In this document: positions 8,301-17,079 of the stretch, in pieces | Numbering within the stretch: the stretch's first letter is position 1 | Layout of the letters: each line of letters starts with the position of its first letter | NCBI RefSeq assembly: GCF_002019595.1 | Contig: NZ_KV917369.1 | Span: 3,674,624-3,738,623 of the forward strand | Length of the DNA: 64,000 nt | Origin: Priestia abyssalis | Lineage (GTDB): Bacteria; Bacillota; Bacilli; Bacillales; Bacillaceae_H | Reading direction: 5' to 3' | The notes under the pieces: model-generated | Seen by the model: only the letters and a program-made list of their open reading frames with translations | Databases searched by the model: none | Told to the model about the DNA's origin: nothing | Made by a program: the position numbers and the translations under genes

Positions 8301-8513
8301 ACTTCCATCAGTGGGGGCTTCCTTCCTCCTCCACCAATGGTTAGTTAGGCCCGCACGATGCGGGTCACACAGATGTTGCCGCAGGACGCGGCGGTGTTAG
8401 TCTGTGTTCTTTTATTCAGGCTTTTACGGGTAGTTATCCCTACTTAAACTTCCACGATTACGCCAAGTTTTGAAGTGAGGGTCTTACTGCCCATTCATTA
8501 ATGAGGGATAAAA
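8301..8513 (+). ncRNA. Structured omega-RNA-like / IS200-IS605-end-like element, copy A
   Basis: The stretch opens with CCATCAGTGGGGG and its imperfect complement ending ATGGTTAG. It continues with GC-rich stems CCCGCA-TGCGGG (8350-8364) and ACACAGA-GCCGC...GCGGC-TCTGTGT (~8367-8408). It closes with CCCTACTT...AAGTGAGGG followed by TCTTACTGCCCATT and GAGGGATAA. Element 55240-55385 shares both ends. The layout resembles end-structures or guide-RNA scaffolds of IS200/IS605-superfamily elements (TnpB/IscB omega RNA, HEARO). No tnpB or iscB frame is nearby, so it would be a stand-alone copy. Direction is inferred from the shared order of the stems. Confidence 0.45.
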
Positions 8514-8517
8514 GTTG

Positions 8518-8606
8518 CAAAAGCAGATCTTACTTTTGTTTCCGTTGTTTAAACACCTGTGCAAAAGCATCTTTAGAGCTGTTTTGAATATAACGGTTTT
8601 TCAAAA
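8518..8606 (+). repeat. Direct repeat, copy 2 (~90 bp)
   Basis: Partner of 7591-7680. It ends 12 nt before the start codon of the replication-relaxation gene and so includes its leader and probably its promoter, suggesting a duplicated regulatory region. Confidence 0.7.
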
Positions 8607-8618
8607 GGGGATGTCTAT

Positions 8619-9212
8619 ATGCTTACACCGAGAGATAAGAGTATAATAAAAACATTGACTCTGTTTCGTTGTCTTTCTCGAGATCAGGTCGCATCATTAT
8701 TTTTTCAAAAACTTAAAAATCCCATCACCTCAGCTAATTATGTGTTGAAGAGATTAAGACGTGAAGGGTATATAACGGCGAACATAGAATATACTCCATA
8801 TGTCTATTTTCCTAATCCATCATTAATAAAAACGAGCTCTCAAAAAATTAGACATTATTTAGCTATAGCAGACTTTTATATAGATATATGCAAACATGAA
8901 AAACCAAGTGTTTTTTTGGTGGAACCGAGATATGGGTCAGAATTTATGCAGCCGGACATCTTTATGATATGGAAAAACCAACCCTTTTTTGTAGAAATAC
9001 AAAAATCAATTTACTCCTCTAAAGTAATGATGGAAAAAATAGGGCGTTATGTAAAATACTATGAATCTGGTGAATGGAAAAAGCAGGATTGGCAGCAGCC
9101 AAATGCTGCTTGTTTTCCAGTATTATGGATCGTGTCCAAAAATTCATATTCTCTTTCTTTAGATAAAATTCAAACCATTCAAACTTCCGATGTAGAATCA
9201 TATTTTCATTGA
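8619..9212 (+). CDS. Replication-relaxation family protein
   Basis: A 197-residue protein starting MLTPRDKSIIKTLTLFRCLSRDQVASLFF, the winged-helix opening typical of the Replication-Relax family (PF13814) of Gram-positive plasmids and integrative elements. It is followed by YVLKRLRREGYI and a nuclease-like alpha/beta half with the motif EPRYGSEFMQPDIFMIW and FFVEIQKS. The family is linked to plasmid replication initiation and relaxation. Chromosomal copies are usually remnants or cargo of integrated elements. The ribosome site AAAAGGGG is well placed. Its ~90-bp leader is repeated about 0.9 kb upstream. A full mobile element is not visible around it. Confidence 0.75.
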   Translation: MLTPRDKSIIKTLTLFRCLSRDQVASLFFQKLKNPITSANYVLKRLRREGYITANIEYTPYVYFPNPSLIKTSSQKIRHYLAIADFYIDICKHEKPSVFLVEPRYGSEFMQPDIFMIWKNQPFFVEIQKSIYSSKVMMEKIGRYVKYYESGEWKKQDWQQPNAACFPVLWIVSKNSYSLSLDKIQTIQTSDVESYFH

Positions 9213-9394
9213 AAATCTAAACATTCGGTCTTGTTATTATATATGTCATTAACTGGTATACCATACCAATTAATTTTACCATCGTGAAGATTTTTTCTCA
9301 TTTTACCAATTGCATAATTAAAAGCGAAAATTCCTACTTTTACGATTAAAATAAAATTTACAGGGAAAAATTAATGTAGAGAAGGGGGCTGTAG

Positions 9395-9766
9395 ATGAAA
9401 TATTTTAAAATCAAAGAAATTAGAAAGAAAAATGGAGATACATTGAAGGAATTGGCAAAGAAGATTAATTACGATTACAGTAACTTGTCAAAAATAGAAA
9501 GAGGATTATACGAGCCTTCCTTATCATTACTGCAGAAAATTGCTGATGTTTACAATGTGAATGTGAGCCATTTTTTTAATGGGAATAACCATACTCCCGA
9601 AGAAATCAGTTTTGTAAAAAACCTCGACCTTTCTTCTAAGGAACTTAATAAAAAGTATGATTTATTACTCGATGGCAAAAAAATTTCAGAACCAGAGCTG
9701 GAGCTTGTCATTGAAATTATCCGTAAGCTTCGCAAGGCAACTAATGAACTAAAAGACAAAGATTAA
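9395..9766 (+). CDS. XRE-family helix-turn-helix regulator
   Basis: Residues ~5-60 form a classic Cro/C1-type HTH: IKEIRKKNGDTLKELAKKI, then NYDYSNLSKIERGLYEPSLS (recognition helix) and LLQKIADVYNVNVSHFF. The remaining 60 residues are charged helices that may dimerise. The start follows AGAAGGGGG. It resembles phage or ICE repressors and stands 180 nt after the replication-relaxation gene in the same direction, consistent with a residual mobile element. Targets are unknown. Confidence 0.85.
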   Translation: MKYFKIKEIRKKNGDTLKELAKKINYDYSNLSKIERGLYEPSLSLLQKIADVYNVNVSHFFNGNNHTPEEISFVKNLDLSSKELNKKYDLLLDGKKISEPELELVIEIIRKLRKATNELKDKD

Positions 9767-10305
9767 TTATTGATTTCTACCGCCAGACAGACATTTTATA
9801 TTTTCATACAATCTGAATTGTAGTTCATTTTATGTAACTATTCAAGGGACTTTTGGTTTATATTGGAAGAAAAAACGTTTGTTGATCGAGTTTTAGCTTT
9901 ATTATTGACTCATAAATTTCCTATTCACTTTATAAACATAAATTCTCACCCTACTCCCCTCCCTTCAAATTCATCAGTAATGTTAAACAACTCCTTACTT
10001 TTTAATGCGTATAAGCTGTCTGATTGTACTAGGAGTGTAACCAAATGTATAATAACTAAACGGGTTTAACGCATGATAATCCATTGTGTCCGTTTTGTTA
10101 CATGAGAGTCCTTATAATTCAGTCACAGTGTGGACCAGATAAGCACTAACCAGCATCAAAACCGGTATCAACTATTAAACCTTCGAGTTGCATTCATATA
10201 TATGGATGCAACTTATTATTTAGTCTATGAACAATTTTTCCCGTTCCAGCTTATGTATAATCCGTTCCACTTCATCATTTACATGGATAAATAAATGAAC
10301 TAAAA
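9767..10305. other. 539-nt intergenic region with a near-perfect palindrome
   Basis: No gene with a ribosome site was seen. At 10187-10212 a 26-bp near-perfect palindrome (GTTGCAT...ATGCAAC with an alternating AT centre) could be a bidirectional terminator or a protein-binding site. The T run after it is weak. Confidence 0.55.
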
Positions 10306-10749
10306 TTAATCATTAAAACCATTTAGCGAGATACACCTCTCAAAGTCGGCTATGTTGTGTTTTTGAAACTCTTCTTGGCTTAAAGGAAAGCATCCGCCTT
10401 CCCCTATCGCCCTCTCCCCTTCTTTCATTACAGGTTTTAGAATGATTAATAAAAAAATTTCTTTGTTTTTAGGAGGGATGCAATAACAAAAAGATTCTTC
10501 CCCACACCAGGCTTTTTCAAAAAGCTGGTTTAATTTCTTTTTTATTTCTGCATTACTCACAAGTTGATCTAAACTTTTTCCGACTATATTGGATTTTGTT
10601 AGCTTTACCAATTCAACTATAGTAGGACTTACATCCGTGATGGTAAATGTATGATCTGTTTTCTTAAAAGTGAAGTCCATCTTGCCGTATAAGATCTGGT
10701 ATTCATCCAAAAGTTTGCTCATGAAATGAAGAAGGTTAATTTCCTCCAT
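10306..10749 (-). CDS. PAS-like domain protein
   Basis: A 147-residue protein. I choose the Met of MEEINLLHFMSK as the start because GGAGG lies 11 nt upstream; a longer frame to 10809 lacks this. Residues ~20-110 fit a PAS fold: FTFKKTDHTFTITDVSPTIVELVKLTKSNIVGKSLDQLV, then FCYCIPPKNKEIFLLIILKPV. No output domain follows, so it is a stand-alone PAS protein or a sensor acting through a partner. Ligand unknown; no transmembrane segment. It is isolated between two intergenic regions. Confidence 0.55.
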   Translation of the reverse strand: MEEINLLHFMSKLLDEYQILYGKMDFTFKKTDHTFTITDVSPTIVELVKLTKSNIVGKSLDQLVSNAEIKKKLNQLFEKAWCGEESFCYCIPPKNKEIFLLIILKPVMKEGERAIGEGGCFPLSQEEFQKHNIADFERCISLNGFND

Positions 10750-11127
10750 GATACGATTTGCCTCCTGATGTATAAATATGTATTTTTTTACATATCCATT
10801 ATATATCAAAAAATAAGTTTTGATGTTAAATATAATTATAATTATTTTTTCATCTTAAATATTGTAATCATGGTATTGAACCAATGGCTGGGCAACCACT
10901 TTCCTCTTTTATAAAAACGGATAAGGAACTTTTTTAGGCTGCAGGCAAGCGTCACTCTTTCGAAAACCAGTCCAAGAGTTGCAATGTTTGAATTAACATT
11001 TATTAATTCCCTAACGTACAGGGTAAAATCTTCATTGATTGAAGGTTCCTTTATTTCATTCGGTTCTCTTTTCGGTAACCATCATATAAATATTAGGAGA
11101 ATCCACTGAAAAGGAGTGACATTTTTC
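10750..11127. other. Divergent intergenic region
   Basis: AT-rich spacer between the leftward PAS-like gene and the rightward glycosyltransferase. No further gene or clear promoter motif was recognised. Confidence 0.5.
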
Positions 11128-12006
11128 ATGACGGCTAAGCCCATTATTTCGATTATCTTCCCCGTTAAAAATGAAGGGGGAAATGTAAGAACCACCCTTG
11201 ATTCATTATTTTCCGTAAAAACCGCCTATCCATTTGAAGCAATCGTGGTAAACGACAAATCAGCCGACAATTGCTGTGATTTTCTTCAAACGTATCCTCA
11301 AAAGAAACGAGTCAAACTTATCCATACAATCGGAGTCGGTGCTGCAAACGCAAGAAATGTAGGAGCTGAGAACGCATCAGGAGATTACCTCATTTTTTGT
11401 GATGCCCATTTAGAGTTCGAGGATTGGTGGATTGATCATTTATTGCAACCGTTGCTTTCCGGAAAAACAGATGCCGTAACACCTGCTATTGGAGCGATAG
11501 GGGACTCTGAAAATGTGGGGTTCGGCCAAACCTTAATGCCAAACCTTAGGATCCAATGGAATCCTGAACAAAACGAGCTATTTGAAACAGCTGTGTTACC
11601 CGGAGGATGCTTTGCCATTAAAAGAACCGTTTTCGAAGATGTTGGCGGATTCGAGACCGGTTTTAAAACGTGGGGACATGAAGATGTAGAGCTTTCCATC
11701 AAGCTATGGCTTTTTGGTTATGATTGTCATGTTCAGCCCAATGTAAAAATATTACACCTATTTAGAAAATCTCATCCTTATAAAATTCCCTATGATGACT
11801 ATTATTATAATCTTTTAAGAATGGCCTTTTCACATTTTAACGCTGCCCGTATACAAAAATGCAGAAAGCTGATTAGACGTCGAAAAGCAAGTGATATTGA
11901 GAAACTGGTGCTTCAAGACGGTGTTCAAATGCAAAGAGAAGCCTATTTTCAGAAACGAAAATATAATGATGATTGGTATTTTAAAAAGTTTAATATAGAT
12001 TTTTAA
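11128..12006 (+). CDS. Family 2 glycosyltransferase (GalNAc-transferase-like)
   Basis: A GT-A fold transferase of 292 residues. ISIIFPVKNEGGNVRTTLDSL opens the nucleotide-sugar domain, IVVNDKSADN carries the first Asp, and IFCDAHLEFEDWW holds the DxH metal motif. GGCFAIKRTVFEDVGGF and TWGHEDVELSIKLWLFGYD form the acceptor region, as in polypeptide-GalNAc-transferase-like GT2/GT27 proteins. No membrane segment. Start: the ATG 9 nt after AAAGGAG; an upstream GTG at 11116 overlaps that ribosome site and is less likely. This is the first gene of the glycan locus. Confidence 0.85.
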   Translation: MTAKPIISIIFPVKNEGGNVRTTLDSLFSVKTAYPFEAIVVNDKSADNCCDFLQTYPQKKRVKLIHTIGVGAANARNVGAENASGDYLIFCDAHLEFEDWWIDHLLQPLLSGKTDAVTPAIGAIGDSENVGFGQTLMPNLRIQWNPEQNELFETAVLPGGCFAIKRTVFEDVGGFETGFKTWGHEDVELSIKLWLFGYDCHVQPNVKILHLFRKSHPYKIPYDDYYYNLLRMAFSHFNAARIQKCRKLIRRRKASDIEKLVLQDGVQMQREAYFQKRKYNDDWYFKKFNIDF

Positions 12007-12096
12007 AATCAAAAGACCCTCTATCTATTTGGATGGAGGGTAAGAACTTGAGAAGGCTTCTTAAAACTATCATTTTATTTAACTAATAGATTCTGT

Positions 12097-12249
12097 AGCC
12101 GGAATGGTACATTAAATGACATTTTTATCTATCACTATGGAAATCATACACTGAAGGGTAATATTGAAATGGTGGATTATTGTTTAAGTGCAAGTCATTA
12201 TAAAGGGAATGAAAGTCAGACAGCGGCTTTGTTTTTGCTGAAAGAATAG
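12097..12249 (+). pseudogene. Glycosyltransferase-like 3' fragment
   Basis: A 50-codon open stretch without a start codon encodes SRNGTLNDIFIYHYGNHTLK...ESQTAALFLLKE and then stops. Composition and IYHYGNHT suggest the C-terminal end of a decayed glycan enzyme. With the fragment at 13017-13176 it points to gene loss on both sides of the methyltransferase at 12264. Confidence 0.35.
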
Positions 12250-12263
12250 ATTCTTAAACATTT

Positions 12264-12875
12264 TTAATAATTAATTGTATCTAAATCCCATAAAGCTAAT
12301 GATTTATCCATATATGTCCTCTTTCCTTCTGTACAATTCTCATTGATCACCAAGATGGGTTTTGGAAAATTGAATGGCTCAATTTCTAAATTAAGAGGAC
12401 GCCAACCGCCCGTCCTTACATTAGTATTACGTATTTGGTTAGTGAATGTCGTTGTTAATAAATACTTGGATTGGCTTTCTTTAAAATTATTTAATGCTAA
12501 ACGAATATCTGAAAAAGATAAGTGCACAAGACAATCTCGACAAAGAATCAAGTCACCTGTAGGTAAGTGATCTTTTGTAATGTCCAAATGAAAAAACTTT
12601 GTGTTACCAGCTGAATATTCTTTTTTATTTCTTTCAATTATTTCCTGAACAATATCAAGACCAATATATAATTCTATTTCTTGGTATATTTCCTTCATCC
12701 AATTAAGATCTCCACAAGGTGCATCTACAAGTGCTTTTATCTCAAGGTGTTTTATTAATTTTGGTAACTCCTGAATCAGTAACCTGGTTTGTGAAATGGA
12801 TGAGCCCGGACCTGACACCGACTCAGCACTTCCCCATATGTTTTTCCTGTAGATATTTGTGAATATATTTTTCAT
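12264..12875 (-). CDS. Class I SAM-dependent methyltransferase
   Basis: A 203-residue protein. LVDAPCGDLNWMKEI is the SAM-binding motif I (D-x-PCGD-x-NW), YIGLDIVQEIIERN is motif II with its acidic residue, and FFHLDITKDHLPTGDLILCRDCLVHLS covers motifs III-IV. The small size and lack of extra domains fit a small-molecule or sugar O-methyltransferase. GAAAGGTG lies before the ATG. It lies leftward between two glycosyltransferase remnants, so it probably belonged to a larger glycan-modifying unit. Confidence 0.75.
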   Translation of the reverse strand: MKNIFTNIYRKNIWGSAESVSGPGSSISQTRLLIQELPKLIKHLEIKALVDAPCGDLNWMKEIYQEIELYIGLDIVQEIIERNKKEYSAGNTKFFHLDITKDHLPTGDLILCRDCLVHLSFSDIRLALNNFKESQSKYLLTTTFTNQIRNTNVRTGGWRPLNLEIEPFNFPKPILVINENCTEGKRTYMDKSLALWDLDTINY

Positions 12876-13016
12876 TAAAGTCGCACCTTTCTAGGTTCTT
12901 ACTTATTAAGATCAATTTAACAAAGAATAACAATACACTTGAAAAAATTTTAACCCTGTTTTCAGCTTATGAAGAATGAATTAAAAATGTGAGGTATTTG
13001 TTAGGAGATACACATC

Positions 13017-13176
13017 CTGGATGCTCTTCCCCCAGGCATTTCGAAGATACAGACTTCAGTATTAGAGGTCAAATTTACGAAAAAAACTATGGATAGAAAA
13101 TAGCGTTTTTATACGGTACTATGGAAGCAGTGGCTTTAAGATAAATGAAGCATTACAAATGAAGATAATACAATAA
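13017..13176 (+). pseudogene. Frameshifted GT2 glycosyltransferase remnant
   Basis: One frame reads GCSSPRHFEDTDFSIRGQIYEK, a typical GT2 acceptor-site motif (FEDTDxSIRGQ). After an indel, another frame continues KLWIENSVFIRYYGSSGFK and stops at 13174-13176. The pieces join into the usual C-terminal half of a spore or capsule glycosyltransferase. No intact N-terminal half is present. Confidence 0.55.
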
Positions 13177-13948
13177 AGCAAAAAGAAGTTTTTTCATAAA
13201 TGGAAGATGAGTGTGATAAATGAGATTAAAGAAACAGTGGAGCGCGAAAAATCCTTTCAAAATAGAACGCCATGACGTTTCCTTTTGAAGTTTTTATAAA
13301 TTTAATGCACAGGTCACCAAAAGCTGCAAGAGAAACTTTTCTTCTTGTTCATAATTGATATGTATCGAATGATGGTTCTCTCATAAGAGCACCGTTTGAG
13401 ACTATATAAAATTGATTTGAAATTTCGACTTTATGTTTAAGCCCTTTCAATTGTATTGATTTTTGAATCAATGGATGAAACAGGAACTGCCGATAAAATG
13501 AATTTTCCCGGCAGTTCCTGTTTCATCCGTCCCTTTCAGACTTTGGCTGAAAGCGTGCGAAGAAAAGCATTTCGCACGAACGAGTCAAAAATCTTACCAT
13601 TTAACCAGAGACATGTATAAAAGTTAAAAATATTAGTCATTGCCATATAATTCAATGTAATAAATTCTCCATTTTGAAATAGTAAGGGAGGGGACTGTTT
13701 TTGCCTTTTCAAGATACTGTTCACGTCTATCTCCTGTTAATTGAAGCTGATTCAATTTACCACCATTTGATTTAATTTTGGTTTTTAAATACTCAATGTT
13801 TTATTACCTTTTAAAAAATTGATTAAATATTTCATTTTACGGACATCTTTTTTTGACACACACCTTATAGGTGGATTTGGGTGTGAAAATTTACAAATTA
13901 TCAATTTAAAAGATAAACGTTAATTTACTTTGAAAATAGACTAGATAC
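13177..13948. other. Intergenic region with a large inverted repeat
   Basis: No supported gene. A 62-codon leftward frame at 13536-13724 lacks a ribosome site. The notable feature is the 56-nt inverted repeat at 13473-13528. Confidence 0.5.
13473..13528. repeat. Perfect 20-bp inverted repeat around a 16-nt loop
   Basis: Bases 13473-13492 are the exact reverse complement of 13509-13528 (arms begin GGATGAAACAGG and end CCTGTTTCATCC), separated by 16 AT-rich bases. No T tract follows on either strand, so it is not a standard terminator. It could be a mobile miniature element or a protein-binding hairpin. Confidence 0.8.
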
Positions 13949-14902
13949 TTAGTCCATTGGTACAACAGAATACACATTCTCAACAGGCAATTTAATAAAT
14001 TTGCTTACCTTTAAATCAAGATCGTAAATATGGATGCCAGTATCCATAGAAATATTACTAAATTTATCATTTGTCCTCTGTAAGTGTCTCATGCGGCTTT
14101 GACCAACGATTAGTATGTTATTATCCAGAAATAAACCTCGAGTAAATCCATAAAATTGTGCAACTAAAGTACTTACTTTTGAATGCAGGTTTACCTTCGA
14201 TACATTCAGATTTAAAGAATCACAATAGTACAAATCTTGATTAGAAATGAGAACACTATGAGGAGCTTTTAAATTTTGTATGATAATTTCCATCGGCTCC
14301 AAGCTTTTGCGATCAAACCTAATAATTCCTCCATCCCATAATTCATAATTTTTACCTCGCCAACCTCCGGAAAATGAAAACATGGACAAAAATATGCTGT
14401 CATCTGTAATACAAATATCATTTATATGATGATTATCTACAATGTTTTGATCAGAGAAAACTAGTTCACCTTCTTTTTTCATTGTATCCTTATTCAAAAT
14501 AATAACTGTATTGTTAATAGTAGATACGATATATATAAGCCCGTCATTAGATATATCCACTCCATGGAGATCATTATTAAAGTTTGCATCGATAGGGAAT
14601 TCTAGGGATTTATTCAAATGGGAGTCTAAGAATAATAACTGATTTTTACTTCGATCCAAGACTACATAACCGTCTTTATATTTTTTTATTCCCCCAAAGT
14701 CCCCTAGACGTACTAGTTTAGCAGTCTCTTTTCTTATATCCACTTCATATAATCCATCTATGGTATTTTGCTGGCCTCCCGACTCTGAGCTTACCAGTAA
14801 TTTTTTATTATACTGTAAAACATTTAAAGGCCTATCCTTTACACCTCCATAGGCTGATAAAATAGAATCTATTGCTTGCGAAGAAATAATTTTTTTTAAC
14901 AT
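13949..14902 (-). CDS. DUF4915 (TIGR03032-like) beta-propeller protein
   Basis: A 317-residue protein made of repeated four-strand units, e.g. GLYEVDIRKETAKLVRLGDFGG, YVVLDRSKNQLLFLD and IYIVSTINNTVIILNK. It has the landmarks HHINDICI, MFSFSGGWR, WDGGIIRFDR and APHSVLISNQDLYYCDS. These match my recollection of DUF4915 proteins, often coded beside glycosyltransferases or sulfotransferases in surface-glycan loci. No signal peptide. GGTGGGAGAG precedes ATG. A role in recognising or modifying a sugar is inferred from context only. Confidence 0.65.
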   Translation of the reverse strand: MLKKIISSQAIDSILSAYGGVKDRPLNVLQYNKKLLVSSESGGQQNTIDGLYEVDIRKETAKLVRLGDFGGIKKYKDGYVVLDRSKNQLLFLDSHLNKSLEFPIDANFNNDLHGVDISNDGLIYIVSTINNTVIILNKDTMKKEGELVFSDQNIVDNHHINDICITDDSIFLSMFSFSGGWRGKNYELWDGGIIRFDRKSLEPMEIIIQNLKAPHSVLISNQDLYYCDSLNLNVSKVNLHSKVSTLVAQFYGFTRGLFLDNNILIVGQSRMRHLQRTNDKFSNISMDTGIHIYDLDLKVSKFIKLPVENVYSVVPMD

Positions 14903-15299
14903 AACTCTCCCACCACTTTGTTATATATTGTTTAATTAATCCTTCTAATATACCAGGCACCGATTATTTCCAGCGCTTATTTAAACTTTTTAGAGTTCTA
15001 GTGTAATAACTCATTAGACTTTAGAATTAGTATAGCTTTTATGTGTACATCTTGGTTAAGTTCTCACAATGTAGTCAAGAAAGGATGTGCCCGTACAGAT
15101 TGTAAAAATACACAGGAGGTGTTAAGAAAATAGTTTTGGAGTTATTTATAATCCAATTTATATCCTCTCCCTTCAACGTATTGACTTATTAAAATCTAAA
15201 ATTTAAACTAAATGGGATTTTGCTATAAAAAGGGATATCAAAAAACGGCTTTAGGCGGCATCTCACTGCTCCTCTAAAAAGCACAAAAAGGAATTAGGA
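14903..15299. other. Intergenic region before the IS630 element
   Basis: AT-rich sequence with no supported gene; it ends at the left terminal repeat of the insertion sequence. Confidence 0.5.
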
Positions 15300-16442
15300 T
15301 ATATAAGTTGAATTTATCTTTTACAATCGGATACACAAACGTTCAATGACTTTTTCAGGCGTGTCGTCCAGCTCGCGAATAAAAGCTTGCACATTTCTTC
15401 GAATCTCTTTGACAGAAGAATAAAATACATTATGAATGATATCTATTTTGAGCCATTTCCACAGTCCTTCAATTAGATTTAGTTCAGGACTGTAAGGAGG
15501 TAAAAACACTAATTCTAAATGATGTTGGTTTTCACGTAAAAAAGGTTCAATCAGTTTCGCATGATGAATGCATTATCCAGAATCATGACAATTTTTCCAG
15601 TTGGATAGCGCTCTAGAACCTTTTGAAGAAAACGGAGAAATGCTTCGGCATCGTACCGTTTTTCTTCTACACAAAACACCTCTCCCGTTTCGTAGTTGAG
15701 TGTGCCAATCAGTTTGACACCTTGGTGTTTTCCGTAAGTAGGAATGATTCGCTGTTTCTCTTTTAAAAACCATGATACTGAAGGGCTTGGTGTCTCGAAT
15801 CATGGACTCATCTTGAAAAAGAAGATGATCAATCTTCTCATTTAAGAGTTTTTTTATAAGCAGGGAACGTCTCCTCGACAAACTCTTTTTGTTTCATTGG
15901 ATCTGCCTTTGCCAGTGTATAGGTGGGTTTCATATAATTAAGACCTAAATCGTGTAAAAGTCGAGAAACACCACGAAGAGTATAGGTTTGATTCCATTCT
16001 CTTTTAATCAATGCTGCGATGATTTTTAGCGTCCAATTATGTTTAGCTGCAAAGCCAACATCAACAGGAAGTTGAGTAGTAATGACTTGAGCTAATTCTC
16101 GTTCTTGTTCGGATGTTAATTTACGAGGGGCACCGGGTGATTGTCCCATGATTAAGCCCTCTAACCCTTTTTCTTCGTACGCATTCACATAATTGTAGAT
16201 GGTTTTTTTAGAACGTCCGATCATGGTCGTGATTTCTTTTTTAGAATAACCTTGTAAATAGAAATAGACGGCTTGATAACGTTCATACATTCGTTTATCT
16301 TTGGTTGTTTTCATGGCTGCAAGCAGGGTTTCCAGTTCATGTTGTCGTGAATGAGTCATTGATTTCCTCTCCGTTCGTTCATCAGTATCATTATTATACC
16401 TTGGCGGAGAGTTAACGTAATCCTTTAATTCAACTTATATAG
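15300..16442 (-). mobile_element. IS630-family insertion sequence, degenerate
   Basis: The two ends carry matching inverted repeats (TATATAAGTTGAATT at 15300-15314 and its complement at 16428-16442) with TA at the outer edges, as expected for IS630 elements, which duplicate a TA target. The ~1.14-kb length fits the family. The single transposase gene inside is broken, so the element should be immobile unless helped in trans. Confidence 0.85.
15321..16359 (-). pseudogene. IS630 transposase, several frameshifts
   Basis: The N-terminal part (16359 to 15838) carries the HTH region with YSKKEITTMIGRSKKTIYNYV and a linker ending PAYKKTLK. The catalytic domain follows in shifting frames: LLFQDESMIRD (first Asp), then in another frame IIPTYGKHQGVKLIGTLNY and VMILDNA (second Asp), then PPYSPELNLIEGLWKWLK (Glu). 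The first shift falls at a run of seven A, where some IS630 members use programmed frameshifting. At least three further indels cannot be explained that way. Confidence 0.85.
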
Positions 16443-16479
16443 TTAACACAAACTGAATAATATTGTGAAAATATAGATA

Positions 16480-17079
16480 TTATCGACCTTCCCTACAAAA
16501 TTGAAAACATAAATAGCCATTTTCTATTAAACAAATTTGATCATTTTCTTTTTCATTCAAGCTATCAATTGCTTCTGACACGCTGGGTACAAGTTCATTT
16601 CCGTAATCGTGCCAACAAATAATACCCCCTTTTCGTATTACTTGTCGCGCTAACTGGGTATCTAACAAAACACCATTTAAAGAATGGTCACCATCAATAA
16701 ATATTAAATCTGCTGCGGTTAAATCGGCTGAAGTTAAATCCCTCGAACCATTGGGTTTTATAATTAGTTCAACTCGAGAATCATCCTTGACACATTCTCC
16801 AGCTATTTGGGGTACTTCTTGTTGTTGAATAGATAATGGAGTGTTATAATCTGGTGTTACGTCTATACCTATATATTTTTCAATCCATGGACTATTATCA
16901 AGAAGACACTTTGCTGTAGCTCCGCGTTGAATACCTATTTCAATAACTGTTTTAGGATGAAAAGTTCGTGAAAAGGCTATTAATGGTTCAACATCTGAAC
17001 CAGTATAAATAGATCGCTCACCCTTAATTGCACCACTTCCAAAAATTTTAAAGAAAATTTCTCTATTTATAATATTCAT
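16480..17079 (-). CDS. Class I SAM methyltransferase (CmcI / Methyltransf_24-like), paralogue 1
   Basis: A 199-residue methyltransferase. VIEIGIQRGATAKCLLDNSPW is motif I, YIGIDVTPDYNTP motif II, and DLIFIDGDHSLNGVLLDTQLA with GGIICWHDYGN form the metal-dependent O-methyltransferase-like core (IDGDH and HDYGN). Such enzymes occur in antibiotic and surface-sugar loci. It is a close paralogue of the gene at 18511-19110: same length, same ending CREGR, and shared KPNGSRDL. The ribosome site AGGGGAGAT precedes ATG. The sugar hydroxyl it modifies is unknown. Confidence 0.8.
   Translation of the reverse strand: MNIINREIFFKIFGSGAIKGERSIYTGSDVEPLIAFSRTFHPKTVIEIGIQRGATAKCLLDNSPWIEKYIGIDVTPDYNTPLSIQQQEVPQIAGECVKDDSRVELIIKPNGSRDLTSADLTAADLIFIDGDHSLNGVLLDTQLARQVIRKGGIICWHDYGNELVPSVSEAIDSLNEKENDQICLIENGYLCFQFCREGR

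Noticed and set aside
8127..8348. 73-codon rightward frame
   Set aside because: It runs into the structured element and has no ribosome site.
9863..10069. 68-codon rightward frame with TTG start
   Set aside because: No convincing ribosome site or family; low-complexity spacer.
13536..13724. 62-codon leftward frame after the large inverted repeat
   Set aside because: No ribosome site, no recognisable family and composition like spacer DNA.
15838..15881. Programmed frameshift of the IS630 transposase at seven A residues
   Set aside because: Plausible for the first shift only; further indels downstream show that the gene is broken regardless.
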